From positions 1 through 9,847 of the forward strand of contig DNZB01000080.1 of the NCBI GenBank assembly GCA_003506635.1: a stretch of DNA of 9,847 bases. Reading direction: 5' to 3'. A model generated the notes under the pieces. The model was not told the DNA's origin, ran no database searches, and saw nothing but the letters and a program-made list of their open reading frames with translations. A program made the position numbers and the translations under genes. Positions 1 to 7,170 of the stretch are shown piece by piece; positions within the stretch are counted from its first letter, which is position 1; every line of letters starts with the position of its first letter. The stretch comes from Parvularcula sp. Lineage in GTDB: Bacteria; Pseudomonadota; Alphaproteobacteria; Caulobacterales; Parvularculaceae.

Positions 1-17
1 CTTTTCCGCCCGGCGCT

Positions 18-1274
18 TTAGGCGCTTTTCTGTCCCGAACCGGGACGCGCCGGCCCCGGTTCGATACGCCGGATAGCCGCCATCAGCGGGATAAACGCCA
101 GCGCGGCAAGGCACGCCGCCAAAAGGAAATGCGCGCCGGGGAAATAGACCGGCGCGTCCTTGCCGGAAAAGGCGGCGAAGACCTGCGTCATCATCAAAGG
201 GCCGATGATCATCGAGACGCCGTTGAGGCTGCCGATAGCACCTTGCAATTCGCCTTGCGCATCGGCGGGCGCGCTTTTCGACATCACGCCTTGCAGCGCC
301 GGGGTCGCAAATCCGGCCAGGGCGCCGAACGGGATGAGGACGTAGATCATCCACCCTTGCGTCGCGAAGGCGTAGCCGACATAGGCGGCGACGGCGATCG
401 CCATGCTGACAAACGCAGCGCGCGCCTCGCCGATTTTCGGAATGACGATGCGCGTCAGGCCGCCCTCGACGATCGCTGCGGAAAGACCGACCGCCATCAG
501 CGAAAAGCCGATCTCGCGCGGGGACCAGCCGATGCGTTCTTGCGCGAAATAGGCCCAAACGGCGGGAAAGCTCCACCGCGCGAGGCCAAGCGTGAAGAAC
601 ACCGCCGCAGCGGGTAGGATCGCCGGATACTGCCCAAAGTTCCGGAAGCTGGCGAAGGCGTTGGCGCGCCGCCAGTTGAAGGGCTTGCGGTTTTCCGGCG
701 GATTGGTTTCAGGCAGGAATAACCATCCGTAGACGAAATTGACCGCGCCGAGCGCGGCGACCGCGTAGAAAGGCGCGCGGTGGCCGTATTCGTCGCCGAT
801 GAAGCCGCCGAGCGCAGGACCGATGATGAATCCGAGCCCGAACGCAGCGCCCATGAGCCCGAAATTCGCCGCGCGCTTTTCCGGCGGCGAGATGTCGGCG
901 ATATAGGCGTTGGCGGTCGAGAATGTCGCGGAGAAGCAGCCGGCGAGGATGCGCGCGAGGAAAATGAGCGCCAGCGAAGGCGCGAGCGCAAGCATCAGGA
1001 AGTCCGCCGCGTAGGCGGCGAGCGAGCCGAGCAGGACAGGGCGCCGGCCGTAGCGGTCGGAAAGCTGCCCCATGACAGGCATCATGATGAACTGCATGAC
1101 GGCGTAAGCGACGGAGATGTACCCGCCCCAGCGCGACGCGTCGGCGAGTCCCTCGCCCGTCACGTCCATGATAAGCTGCGGCATCACCGGCAAGATGATG
1201 CCGAAGCCGATCATGTTGATCATGACCGTGATAAAGATGAAAAGGAGCGCGTTCGGCCCCGGTTTCGCCGCCAT
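18..1274 (-). CDS. TCR/Tet-type major facilitator (MFS) efflux transporter
   Basis: A 418-residue inner-membrane protein, close to the roughly 400 residues of Gram-negative Tet(A)-type drug:proton antiporters. Seen: hydrophobic segments across the whole length, fitting twelve helices. MFS motif [11 protein letters not shown], is at residues 69-78 between helices 2 and 3. A helix-4 Arg sits in FLARILAG near 108. The antiporter motif [13 protein letters not shown], is at 146-157. A more polar central loop at about 189-212 separates the two halves. The ATG at 1274 lies 18 bases after the upstream CBS gene, with AAGGGC at 1284-1288 as a likely ribosome binding site, so it is probably the last gene of the aroK operon. 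Family knowledge says such proteins exchange a small molecule for protons. The substrate is unknown, and many TCR/Tet chromosomal members do not confer tetracycline resistance. Family confident; substrate not predicted. Confidence 0.93.
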   Translation of the reverse strand: MAAKPGPNALLFIFITVMINMIGFGIILPVMPQLIMDVTGEGLADASRWGGYISVAYAVMQFIMMPVMGQLSDRYGRRPVLLGSLAAYAADFLMLALAPSLALIFLARILAGCFSATFSTANAYIADISPPEKRAANFGLMGAAFGLGFIIGPALGGFIGDEYGHRAPFYAVAALGAVNFVYGWLFLPETNPPENRKPFNWRRANAFASFRNFGQYPAILPAAAVFFTLGLARWSFPAVWAYFAQERIGWSPREIGFSLMAVGLSAAIVEGGLTRIVIPKIGEARAAFVSMAIAVAAYVGYAFATQGWMIYVLIPFGALAGFATPALQGVMSKSAPADAQGELQGAIGSLNGVSMIIGPLMMTQVFAAFSGKDAPVYFPGAHFLLAACLAALAFIPLMAAIRRIEPGPARPGSGQKSA

Positions 1275-1292
1275 CGCGCGCCGCCCTTACCC

Positions 1293-2597
1293 TTAGATGA
1301 TGGTCGTTTCGGGCGCCGCAGGGCCGCCGTCAATCGGCGTCACCTTGATTGCCGTGATCTGGTTGCGCCGCCGCCGCAGGATGCGGAAGCGGAAGCCGTG
1401 GAAAGAGAAAGTCTGCCCGACTTCAGGAATAGACTGGGCTTCATGAATGACAAGGCCGGCGATCGTGACGGCCTCGTCGTCGGGAAGGCCCCAGTCCATC
1501 ACGCGATTGAGATCGCGGATGGTGACGCCGCCGTCGACATTGATGGAGCCGTCGGCCTGCGCCCGGACGCCTTGCACCGGGCTGTCATGCTCGTCCTCGA
1601 TCTCGCCGACGATCTCCTCAATGATGTCTTCCATGGTGACAAGTCCGCGGATCGATCCGTATTCATCGACGATAAGGGCGAATTGCTCCTGGCCTTTGCG
1701 GAAATTGTCGAGCTGCTCTTGCAGCGTCGTCGTCTCCGGCGCGAAGCAGGGCTTGCGCGCGATATCGGCGACGACGACTTTGGAGGCGTCGCCGTCAAGC
1801 TCCCAGATCGCGCGCAGGAAGTCCTTCACATGAAGGACGCCGACGATGTTCTCCGTCGTGTCGCGATAGAGCGGAAATCGCGTATGGCCGGACTTCATCG
1901 CCTGGGCGAGGAGCGTCGCGGGCTTCTCGTCGATGTCGAGCATATCGACCGATTTCCGGTGCACCATGATCTCCCCGACGGTGATTTCGTCGAGATCGAG
2001 CGCGCCGCGAACGATGTCCCTTGCGGCCTTTTCCAGATCGCCTTCCTCGTGGTGCAGCTCGATCGCGCCGCGCAGTTCGTCGGCTGAGGAAAAGATCTGT
2101 TCGTTCGCGGCCGGATTCAGGCCGAAAAAGCCTAGGAATCCGCGAACAAGCGCGCGAATGACGCCTGTCACCGGAGAGAGAACGAGAACGAGCCAGCGCA
2201 TCGGCGTCGAGATGAACAGCGCGAGCGTGTCGGGGCGCGACAATGCGGCGGTCTTGGGCGCGACTTCGGAGAAAATGACGATCAGCACGGTCATCGTGGC
2301 CGTTGCGACGGCGACCGCTAGGCCGCCGGAGCCGAACCAGGACGCAAAAAGTCCGGAAGCAAGCGTAGTGGCGAGAATGTTGACGAGGTTGTTGCCGACC
2401 AGAATCGACCCGATCAGCCGTTCGCGGTCGCGGATCAGCGCATTGACGCTTTCCGCGCGGCGGTCGCCGTCGCTTTCGAGCTTGTGCATGCGGGCGCGCG
2501 ATGCGGCGGTCAGCGCCGTCTCCGATCCTGAAAAGATCGCCGAAATAATCAGGAGAATGACGATCGCGCCGATCGTCAGAAGCGTGCCGGGGTCCAT
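1293..2597 (-). CDS. CNNM/CBS/CorC-HlyC domain membrane protein (HlyC/CorC family)
   Basis: A 434-residue protein of the family annotated hemolysin-like or CorC/HlyC, linked in several bacteria to magnesium or cobalt efflux or resistance. Domain order seen: an N-terminal membrane CNNM (DUF21) domain at about 1-190, with SGSETAL at 23-29, VGNNLVN at 67-73 and SEVAPKT at 110-116. Two CBS repeats follow at about 205-265 and 275-335, the second ending VDEYGSIRGLVTMEDIIEEI. A C-terminal CorC/HlyC transporter-associated domain spans about 345-425. The frame stays open upstream to 2705, overlapping the end of aroB. I start at the ATG at 2597, because MDPGTLLTIGAIVILL opens directly into the first membrane helix and GAAGGA lies just before it. 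The gene follows aroB by 46 bases and precedes the MFS gene by 18, so co-transcription is likely. The transported ion is an inference. Confidence 0.93.
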   Translation of the reverse strand: MDPGTLLTIGAIVILLIISAIFSGSETALTAASRARMHKLESDGDRRAESVNALIRDRERLIGSILVGNNLVNILATTLASGLFASWFGSGGLAVAVATATMTVLIVIFSEVAPKTAALSRPDTLALFISTPMRWLVLVLSPVTGVIRALVRGFLGFFGLNPAANEQIFSSADELRGAIELHHEEGDLEKAARDIVRGALDLDEITVGEIMVHRKSVDMLDIDEKPATLLAQAMKSGHTRFPLYRDTTENIVGVLHVKDFLRAIWELDGDASKVVVADIARKPCFAPETTTLQEQLDNFRKGQEQFALIVDEYGSIRGLVTMEDIIEEIVGEIEDEHDSPVQGVRAQADGSINVDGGVTIRDLNRVMDWGLPDDEAVTIAGLVIHEAQSIPEVGQTFSFHGFRFRILRRRRNQITAIKVTPIDGGPAAPETTII

Positions 2598-2601
2598 AGG
2601 G

Positions 2602-2607
2602 TCCTTC
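2602..2607 (-). promoter_or_regulatory. Ribosome binding site of the CBS/HlyC gene
   Basis: Read on the minus strand, GAAGGA stands four bases before the ATG at 2597. It decides the start of this gene against the open frame that continues upstream to 2705 inside aroB and codes only for an Arg-rich stretch unlike the family. Confidence 0.6.
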
Positions 2608-2643
2608 GCGGGTTCATCTTCTGCAATTGCGGCCTTGCGGCCG

Positions 2644-3756
2644 TCATCTCGGCTGCGCTGCGAGAAAGCGCTCGACCTTGCCGGCCGACGCCGCGCGCGC
2701 GACAAAAGCCTCGCCGATCCGCCTGGCGAGAATCAGCGTCAAGTCGCCTTGCTCGACTTTCTTGTCCTGCATCATCGCCGCGACGAGCGCTGAGGGCGTA
2801 TATGATTTCGCGCCCTCGATATCAGCGAGCCCGGCGGGAAGTCCGCTCGCGCGCAGATGCGCCTTGAGCCGGGCCGCGTCGTCCGGGGAGCAAAGGCCCT
2901 CGGCCGCCGAAAAATCGAAAGCAAGGCCCATGCCGGCAGCGACCGCTTCGCCGTGCAGCAAGCGGTCGGAAAATCCGCATAGCGTCTCCAGCGCGTGACC
3001 GAAGGTGTGGCCGAGATTGAGGAGCGCGCGCACGCCGTCGTCGCGCTCATCGCTTTCGACGATCCTCGCCTTCGCCGTGCAGGAGCGAACGACAGCCGTG
3101 CGCCGCAGCGATCTGTCGCCGCGGAGAATCGCGGCGCCGTTTGTTTCGAGCCATGCGAAAAACGGCGCATCGCCGAGCGCGCCATATTTGACGATTTCGG
3201 CGTAACCGGCGCGCAACTGGCGCGCGGGCAACGTGTCGAGCGCGCCGATATCGGCCAGAACGATCGACGGCTGGTGAAAGGCGCCGATGAGATTCTTGCC
3301 ATGGCGGGAATTGATCGCCGTCTTGCCGCCGACGGCGCTGTCGACTTGCGCCAGCAGCGTCGTTGGAACCTGCGCGAAGCGGCACCCGCGCCGCAATATC
3401 GCTGCGGCAAAGCCGGTGAGATCGCCGATGACGCCGCCGCCCAACGCGATGATGAGATCGCCGCGCTCGACGCCGAGGCCGAGGAGCGATTCCGTCAGCT
3501 GTTCCAGCATCGCGAAGCTTTTGGTCGCCTCGCCCGGCGGCAGCGAGATTGTCTCGTTCCTGACGCCGGCGGCCGCCAAGGCGCCGCGCAAGCGCTCTCC
3601 ATGCAAGGCGTTGACGGCGTCGTCGGTCACGATCGCGGCGAAGGGACGGCGAAGCAGCGCGGAAAGATGCACGCCCGCGCCGGCGATCGCGCCCTCGCCG
3701 ACGACGATGTCGTAGCTGCGCGCCTTGAGGGCGACCTTGACGATCTCAGGGCTCAT
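2644..3756 (-). CDS. aroB: 3-dehydroquinate synthase
   Basis: Converts DAHP to 3-dehydroquinate, the second step of the shikimate pathway, in the cytoplasm, using NAD and a divalent metal. The protein is 370 residues, normal for bacterial AroB. Seen: the NAD-binding GGGVIGD at 106-112; the strongly conserved stretch from PTTLLAQVDS (131-140) into AVGGKTAIN (141-149); EIVKYG at 187-192; NLGHTFGHALE at 247-257; and LHGEAVAAGM at 267-276. By alignment from memory to Aspergillus DHQS, E187, H250 and H268 would be the metal ligands. The ATG at 3756 overlaps the aroK stop as ATGA, and AAGGA at 3764-3768 inside the aroK coding end is a good ribosome binding site, so translation is probably coupled to aroK. 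No missing key residue was seen. Confidence 0.97.
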   Translation of the reverse strand: MSPEIVKVALKARSYDIVVGEGAIAGAGVHLSALLRRPFAAIVTDDAVNALHGERLRGALAAAGVRNETISLPPGEATKSFAMLEQLTESLLGLGVERGDLIIALGGGVIGDLTGFAAAILRRGCRFAQVPTTLLAQVDSAVGGKTAINSRHGKNLIGAFHQPSIVLADIGALDTLPARQLRAGYAEIVKYGALGDAPFFAWLETNGAAILRGDRSLRRTAVVRSCTAKARIVESDERDDGVRALLNLGHTFGHALETLCGFSDRLLHGEAVAAGMGLAFDFSAAEGLCSPDDAARLKAHLRASGLPAGLADIEGAKSYTPSALVAAMMQDKKVEQGDLTLILARRIGEAFVARAASAGKVERFLAAQPR

Positions 3757-4322
3757 GCGCCGGTCCTTGACGTTGAATGGGCCGCAAGCGCGCCGAGGAT
3801 TGCGGCGACGGTTCTGTTATGAGCGCCTGGCTGGCTGTCGATTGTGAGCGTCGCTTCGGCGTAGAAGGGAGTGCGTTCGCTTAGCAGCCGCGCGATTGTC
3901 TCCCGGGGGTCGCCATTCTTGAGAAGCGGCCGTGTCGGGCGGCGTGTTGCGCGGCGGACGAGCGTGTCGACATCGGCGCGAAGCCAGATCGACACCCCTT
4001 TATCCCTGATGAGCGCGCGCGTCGCCGCGTTGGTCAGCGCGCCGCCGCCTGTCGCCAGCACGATCGGCGCGCCCGCAAGCAGACGCGCGATCACTTTGGC
4101 TTCGCCCTGCCGAAAGCTCGCCTCGCCATGTTTTTCAAACAGCTCGGAAACGCTCATTCCCGCCGCTTTCTCGATCTCCGCGTCGGCGTCGCGGAAGGCA
4201 AGGCCGAGCGCCTTTGCGAGCCGTCGGCCGACGGTCGTCTTCCCGGCCCCCATCATGCCGACGAGGACGATCGGGCGATCGATCGGGAAACCGGGGTCTT
4301 GCTTGGGGTTCAGGGCGGCCAT
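3753..4322 (-). CDS. aroK: Shikimate kinase
   Basis: Phosphorylates shikimate at the 3-hydroxyl with ATP, fifth step of the shikimate pathway, cytoplasmic. From the chosen ATG it has 189 residues. Seen: Walker A GMMGAGKTT at 22-30; the DAD pair D45/D47, which fits the shikimate-binding acidic motif; FRQGE at 70-74 with the substrate-binding Arg; ATGGGA at 90-95; the Arg-rich lid region RRPTRPLL at 127-134; and SERTPFY at 148-154. The start is uncertain. ATG codons at 4322 and 4349 and a TTG at 4400 share the frame. None has a strong ribosome binding site; GAGAAA before 4322 is the best. The family's conserved part begins only at about residue 17, so all would give a working enzyme. It is the first gene of the minus-strand operon and is joined to aroB by a 4-base overlap. 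Confidence 0.93.
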   Translation of the reverse strand: MAALNPKQDPGFPIDRPIVLVGMMGAGKTTVGRRLAKALGLAFRDADAEIEKAAGMSVSELFEKHGEASFRQGEAKVIARLLAGAPIVLATGGGALTNAATRALIRDKGVSIWLRADVDTLVRRATRRPTRPLLKNGDPRETIARLLSERTPFYAEATLTIDSQPGAHNRTVAAILGALAAHSTSRTGA

Positions 4323-4368
4323 GACGCCGGTTTTCTCTAATGAAGCCATGCCCGTCGCGCCAGTGGCG

Positions 4369-4387
4369 CCGGCCGGCGGCCGGTTTT
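4369..4387 (+). repeat. Perfect GC inverted repeat followed by a short T run
   Basis: CCGGCC at 4369-4374 and GGCCGG at 4378-4383 are perfect reverse complements around a 3-base GGC loop, followed by TTTT at 4384-4387. As RNA from the plus strand this resembles a small intrinsic terminator. It lies upstream of the plus-strand genes and antisense to the aroK leader, so a terminator role for a known transcript is not obvious. It could instead be a protein binding site or chance in GC-rich DNA. Confidence 0.35.
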
Positions 4388-4436
4388 GCCGATGCCGCAA
4401 GCTGGTCTACAAGGTCGGCGCTTGATTCGCGGTCTT

Positions 4437-4443
4437 GAGGAGT
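4437..4443 (+). promoter_or_regulatory. Ribosome binding site of the 42-codon membrane protein
   Basis: GAGGAGT, nine bases before the GTG at 4453, is among the best Shine-Dalgarno matches in the window. It is the main support for the micro-protein being translated and for the GTG start. Confidence 0.65.
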
Positions 4444-4452
4444 GGTTCCGCC

Positions 4453-4581
4453 GTGCGCTTCGCCGTCGCTATTGTCGCCGTCCTTATCCTGGCGCTCGCC
4501 GGGCTTTTCATCTTCGGGCTGACGCTGAAACCCGAAACGCGCACCATCGAACAAGATGCGGTGGGCCTGCCTGATGCGTAG
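4453..4581 (+). CDS. Small single-pass membrane protein (42 residues)
   Basis: A short gene starting with GTG and ending in TAG at 4579-4581, too short for most gene finders. Seen: Arg at position 2, then an unbroken hydrophobic stretch at about residues 3-24 (RFAVAIVAVLILALAGLFIF begins it), then a charged tail LKPETRTIEQDAVGLPDA. This is the plan of a one-helix inner-membrane protein. A strong GAGGAGT site precedes the GTG. The stop overlaps the start of the next gene by 8 bases (ATGCGTAG), which points to translational coupling with the exported protein. Function unknown; I do not recognise a named family, though I recall similar tiny membrane proteins near aroK/xerD in other alphaproteobacteria. 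Topology cannot be decided from so few charges. That it is a real gene is an inference from composition, ribosome site and overlap. Confidence 0.7.
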   Translation: MRFAVAIVAVLILALAGLFIFGLTLKPETRTIEQDAVGLPDA

Positions 4582-6166
4582 GGCGATCTTCCTTTTTGCA
4601 GCGGGCGCCGCGTTCGGCGCTGCGGCCCTCGCGCAGACCGCGCCCCTTGCGCCGGTTGAACAGACGAACCTCTCGCGGGATGCCTTTGCGACGGGGCTGC
4701 TTGGCCGCGACGAAGGCGCGCTGGGGCAAGATCTCTGGCGCGGCGCGGACGCGCGCGTACTTTCGGCCTTGCTCGCGGCGGCGCCGGCGCGGCCGGCCTC
4801 GCCGGCGATCGGCGTCGCCGCGCGCCGCGTCCTCCTTTCCGCGGGCGAGGGACCGCAAGGCGCCGATGCGGCGCTTGGCGGCGCGAAACTGAAGGCGCTG
4901 GTGCGGCTTGGCTTCGTCGATGAAGCACGCGAAATTGAAGGGCTTGCAGTCGGTGGCAAATCCGACCCGGCGACGCTGGAAGCGATGGCGTCTGCGGACT
5001 TCCTCAAAGGCGACCTTAGCGCTGGCTGCGCCAAAGTGCAGCGCATGTCCGCGCCGCGCGACAACGTCTATGGCGCGAAGCTGCGCGCGCTGTGTTACGC
5101 CGCTTCCGGCGAAATTGACACGGCGGACCTCGCCCTGGGGCTTTTGCGCGAGCGCGGGGCGTTGTCGGATGAGGATGAAGCGATCCTCGCGCCGCTGACG
5201 TCCGGGGGAAAGCCGAAACCGGGCGCGCAGGCCGCCGACCCTGCTCAATATGCCGCGCTGAAGCTTGCCGGCGCTCCGCTCGCCCTGTCGCCGAATGCGG
5301 AAGCTGGCGTGTTGCGCGCCGCTGCGGGTGACGACAGCGCCCCCTTGCCCATGCGCCTTGCCGCCGCAAGGCGCGCCGGCGCGATGGGCGTCATGAGCGC
5401 GGCGTCGCTGAAGTCGATTTTTGGTGAAGGGGATCTTGAAGTCGCCGCTGTCGCGAACGGGCTTGACGCCTTTCGTCAGCATCCGGCCGATGCGACGGCG
5501 CTCGCGGCGGCGTTTCAGTTCGCCAGATCGAAATCAGCGCCCGAATTTGCGCGCGATCGCGCCGCGGCGGTCGCCGCGGTGATCGGCGCCGCGCGTGATT
5601 TCGAAACGCTTTTTACGGCGTCGGCGTTGTTCGCCGACGATATCAGGGGCTTTGACGGCCTCCTTGTCAGCGTGGTCGAAGCTGAGTCCTTCGCCCTGTC
5701 GCGCCTCGCGCTTGGCGACATCAAGGGCGCTGAAACCTGGCTCGGCGCCGGCGCGGCGGGCGGTCTTGCCGCCGACCAGCCGTCGGACATTCCAGCGCTT
5801 GTCGCCGCCGCAAAGACCGGCGCTGGCGGCGCCATAGGCAGCGTCGCAAGCGCTGACGCAGCGCCGCTTGCGCTTGCGGTCGACGCCGTGATCGAGGCGG
5901 CGGGGGAGCGCATCGCGGGCCAAGGCGCGCTTGCAGCGCTCGCGGCGTCCGGCGCCGCGGCGGGCGGCGACCCCATCGCTGAAATCGTCGTTCTGAGGGG
6001 GCTTTCGACCGCGGGGCTTGACGATCTTGCGCGCCGGCGCGGCGTCGAGCGGCTCTTGCAGGATCGTTTTGCAAGACTTCAGCCGCCGCCGGACGCCGCC
6101 GCGACGCCTGCGGCGCCGGCGGGAAAAGGCCCCGCGCCGCGCGTGAAGCCCAAGCCCCGCCAGTGA
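4574..6166 (+). CDS. Exported alanine-rich protein of unknown function
   Basis: Predicted periplasmic or envelope protein of 530 residues. Seen: an N-terminal signal peptide (MRRAIFLFAAGAAFGAAALA, cleavage likely after residue 20 before QTAP); a long, mostly alpha-helical, very Ala-rich body resembling helical-repeat (TPR or solenoid-like) proteins, without a clear repeat motif; exactly two cysteines, C152 and C174, which could form a disulphide in the periplasm; and a Pro/Ala/Lys-rich, probably disordered tail at about 503-530. The frame is open from an ATG at 4556. I prefer the ATG at 4574 because it puts the Arg pair directly before the hydrophobic core. It overlaps the micro-protein stop by 8 bases, and its own stop overlaps the xerD GTG by 4 (GTGA). 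No enzymatic motif recognised. Names based on Ala content, such as antifreeze-type labels, would be compositional artefacts. Function unknown. Confidence 0.85.
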   Translation: MRRAIFLFAAGAAFGAAALAQTAPLAPVEQTNLSRDAFATGLLGRDEGALGQDLWRGADARVLSALLAAAPARPASPAIGVAARRVLLSAGEGPQGADAALGGAKLKALVRLGFVDEAREIEGLAVGGKSDPATLEAMASADFLKGDLSAGCAKVQRMSAPRDNVYGAKLRALCYAASGEIDTADLALGLLRERGALSDEDEAILAPLTSGGKPKPGAQAADPAQYAALKLAGAPLALSPNAEAGVLRAAAGDDSAPLPMRLAAARRAGAMGVMSAASLKSIFGEGDLEVAAVANGLDAFRQHPADATALAAAFQFARSKSAPEFARDRAAAVAAVIGAARDFETLFTASALFADDIRGFDGLLVSVVEAESFALSRLALGDIKGAETWLGAGAAGGLAADQPSDIPALVAAAKTGAGGAIGSVASADAAPLALAVDAVIEAAGERIAGQGALAALAASGAAAGGDPIAEIVVLRGLSTAGLDDLARRRGVERLLQDRFARLQPPPDAAATPAAPAGKGPAPRVKPKPRQ

Positions 6167-7119
6167 CGGCGCGCGCGCTTGCAGGGGCGGCGCCCGAGGA
6201 TGATCGTCTGATCGCGCTTTTCCTTGAAATGATGACGATCGATCGCAACGCCGCAGCGATGACCTTGAAGAATTACGGACGCGATCTTGCGCGTTTTGCA
6301 ATATTCATCCGTAAACGGAAAGAATCACTGACGACCGCCGGGGCCGATGACATCTCGGCCTTCCTCGCCGAGCTTGAAAAAGACGGGCTGTCGGCGGCGA
6401 CCGCGGCGCTCAAGGTTTCCGCGCTACGGCAGTTTTACGCCTTCCTTTACGAGGAAGGCCGTCGCGGCGACAATCCGGCCATGCTGATTGACCGGCCGAA
6501 GACCCGCCGCCCGCTGCCCAAGGTGCTGACGGTCGAGGAAACGGCGCGCCTTGCTGAAGCGTCGTCGGGCGCTGATCCGCGCGCGGTGCGATTGCGCGCG
6601 ATGGTGGAGCTTCTCTACTCCGCCGGCTTGCGGGTGTCGGAACTTGTCAGTTTGCCGCTTGCGGGGCTTTGCAATGGCGGCGCTGCGTTGCTTGTGCGGG
6701 GCAAGGGCGGGCGCGAGCGTCTTGCCCCCGTCGGCGGCGCGGCGGCGCGTGCGATCGGCGATTACCTACCCGTCAGGGACACGTTCTTGCCGAAGGACGG
6801 GAACGGAGATGTCGTCGACCAGGGATTCCTGTTTCCCTCGCGCGGCAGGACGGGCCATGTAACCGCCGCCCGCTTCGCGCAAGGCCTCAAGGACCTCGCG
6901 AACAAGGCGGGCGTCGCGCCGGCCCGCGTTTCGCCGCATGTGCTGCGCCACGCTTTTGCAACGCATCTTCTCTCCGGCGGCGCCGACCTCAGAGCAGTTC
7001 AGGCGATGCTCGGCCACGCCGACATCACGACGACGCAAATCTACACCCATGTCGCGCAAGATCGGCTTCGGGATCTTGTTTTCTCGGCGCACCCGCTCGC
7101 AAAGAAGCGGCCGTCTTGA
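6163..7119 (+). CDS. xerD: Tyrosine recombinase XerD
   Basis: Site-specific recombinase that, with XerC, FtsK and the dif site, resolves chromosome dimers at division. The protein has 318 residues, slightly longer than E. coli XerD (298). Seen: an N-terminal SAM-like DNA-binding domain at about 15-105, with TLKNYGRDLARF and the ALRQFYAFL helix. The C-terminal catalytic domain carries the full set: R157 in SAGLRVSEL, K181 in VRGKGGRER, H259 and R262 in SPHVLRHAF, H285 in MLGHADI, and the nucleophile Y294 in IYTHV. Spacing of these residues matches XerD. The GTG start overlaps the stop of the exported-protein gene. ATG codons at 6228 and 6231 would remove the first helix of the conserved domain, so I reject them. 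The neighbours are core genes, so this is the chromosomal enzyme and not a phage or integron integrase. XerC is the alternative label, less likely from gene order. Confidence 0.92.
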   Translation: MTARALAGAAPEDDRLIALFLEMMTIDRNAAAMTLKNYGRDLARFAIFIRKRKESLTTAGADDISAFLAELEKDGLSAATAALKVSALRQFYAFLYEEGRRGDNPAMLIDRPKTRRPLPKVLTVEETARLAEASSGADPRAVRLRAMVELLYSAGLRVSELVSLPLAGLCNGGAALLVRGKGGRERLAPVGGAAARAIGDYLPVRDTFLPKDGNGDVVDQGFLFPSRGRTGHVTAARFAQGLKDLANKAGVAPARVSPHVLRHAFATHLLSGGADLRAVQAMLGHADITTTQIYTHVAQDRLRDLVFSAHPLAKKRPS

Positions 7120-7170
7120 TGGCGGCGGCGGCGGGCCTTAAGCTGCATTTCGTTCAAGACATCCGGGACC

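Larger units (their letters stand above)
4323..4452. promoter_or_regulatory. Divergent intergenic region between aroK and the micro-protein gene
   Basis: The only place where transcription must start outward in both directions, to the aroK operon on the left and the xerD cluster on the right. For the plus strand, TTGCCG at 4386-4391 and TACAAG at 4408-4413, 16 bases apart, are a weak sigma-70-like pair; I hold this at low confidence. No convincing pair was seen for the minus strand. The region also holds the inverted repeat at 4369-4383. If aroK starts at 4349 or 4400, the region is correspondingly shorter. Confidence 0.5.

Noticed and set aside
18..1274. Tetracycline resistance gene
   Set aside because: Only family-level MFS motifs are visible and no adjacent TetR-type regulator is present. 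Specific resistance cannot be claimed from sequence.
780..2087. A 435-codon open frame on the plus strand, antisense to the MFS and CBS genes
   Set aside because: Its product is Arg/Asp/Glu/His-rich with no recognisable domain, and it crosses two well-supported genes on the other strand. Long antisense frames are expected in GC-rich DNA.
2598..2705. Extended N-terminus for the CBS/HlyC protein starting at 2705
   Set aside because: The extra 36 residues are Arg-rich, overlap the aroB end and are unlike the family. The ATG at 2597 has a ribosome site and opens into the first membrane helix.
4508..5482. A 324-codon minus-strand frame antisense to the exported protein
   Set aside because: Arg-rich and low in hydrophobic residues, no domain, no ribosome site. 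The plus-strand frame has a signal peptide and tight overlaps with real neighbours.
6163..7119. Tyrosine recombinase as a sign of a mobile element or integron
   Set aside because: Length, residue spacing and the flanking core genes match chromosomal XerD. No attachment-site repeats, cassette array or phage genes were seen.
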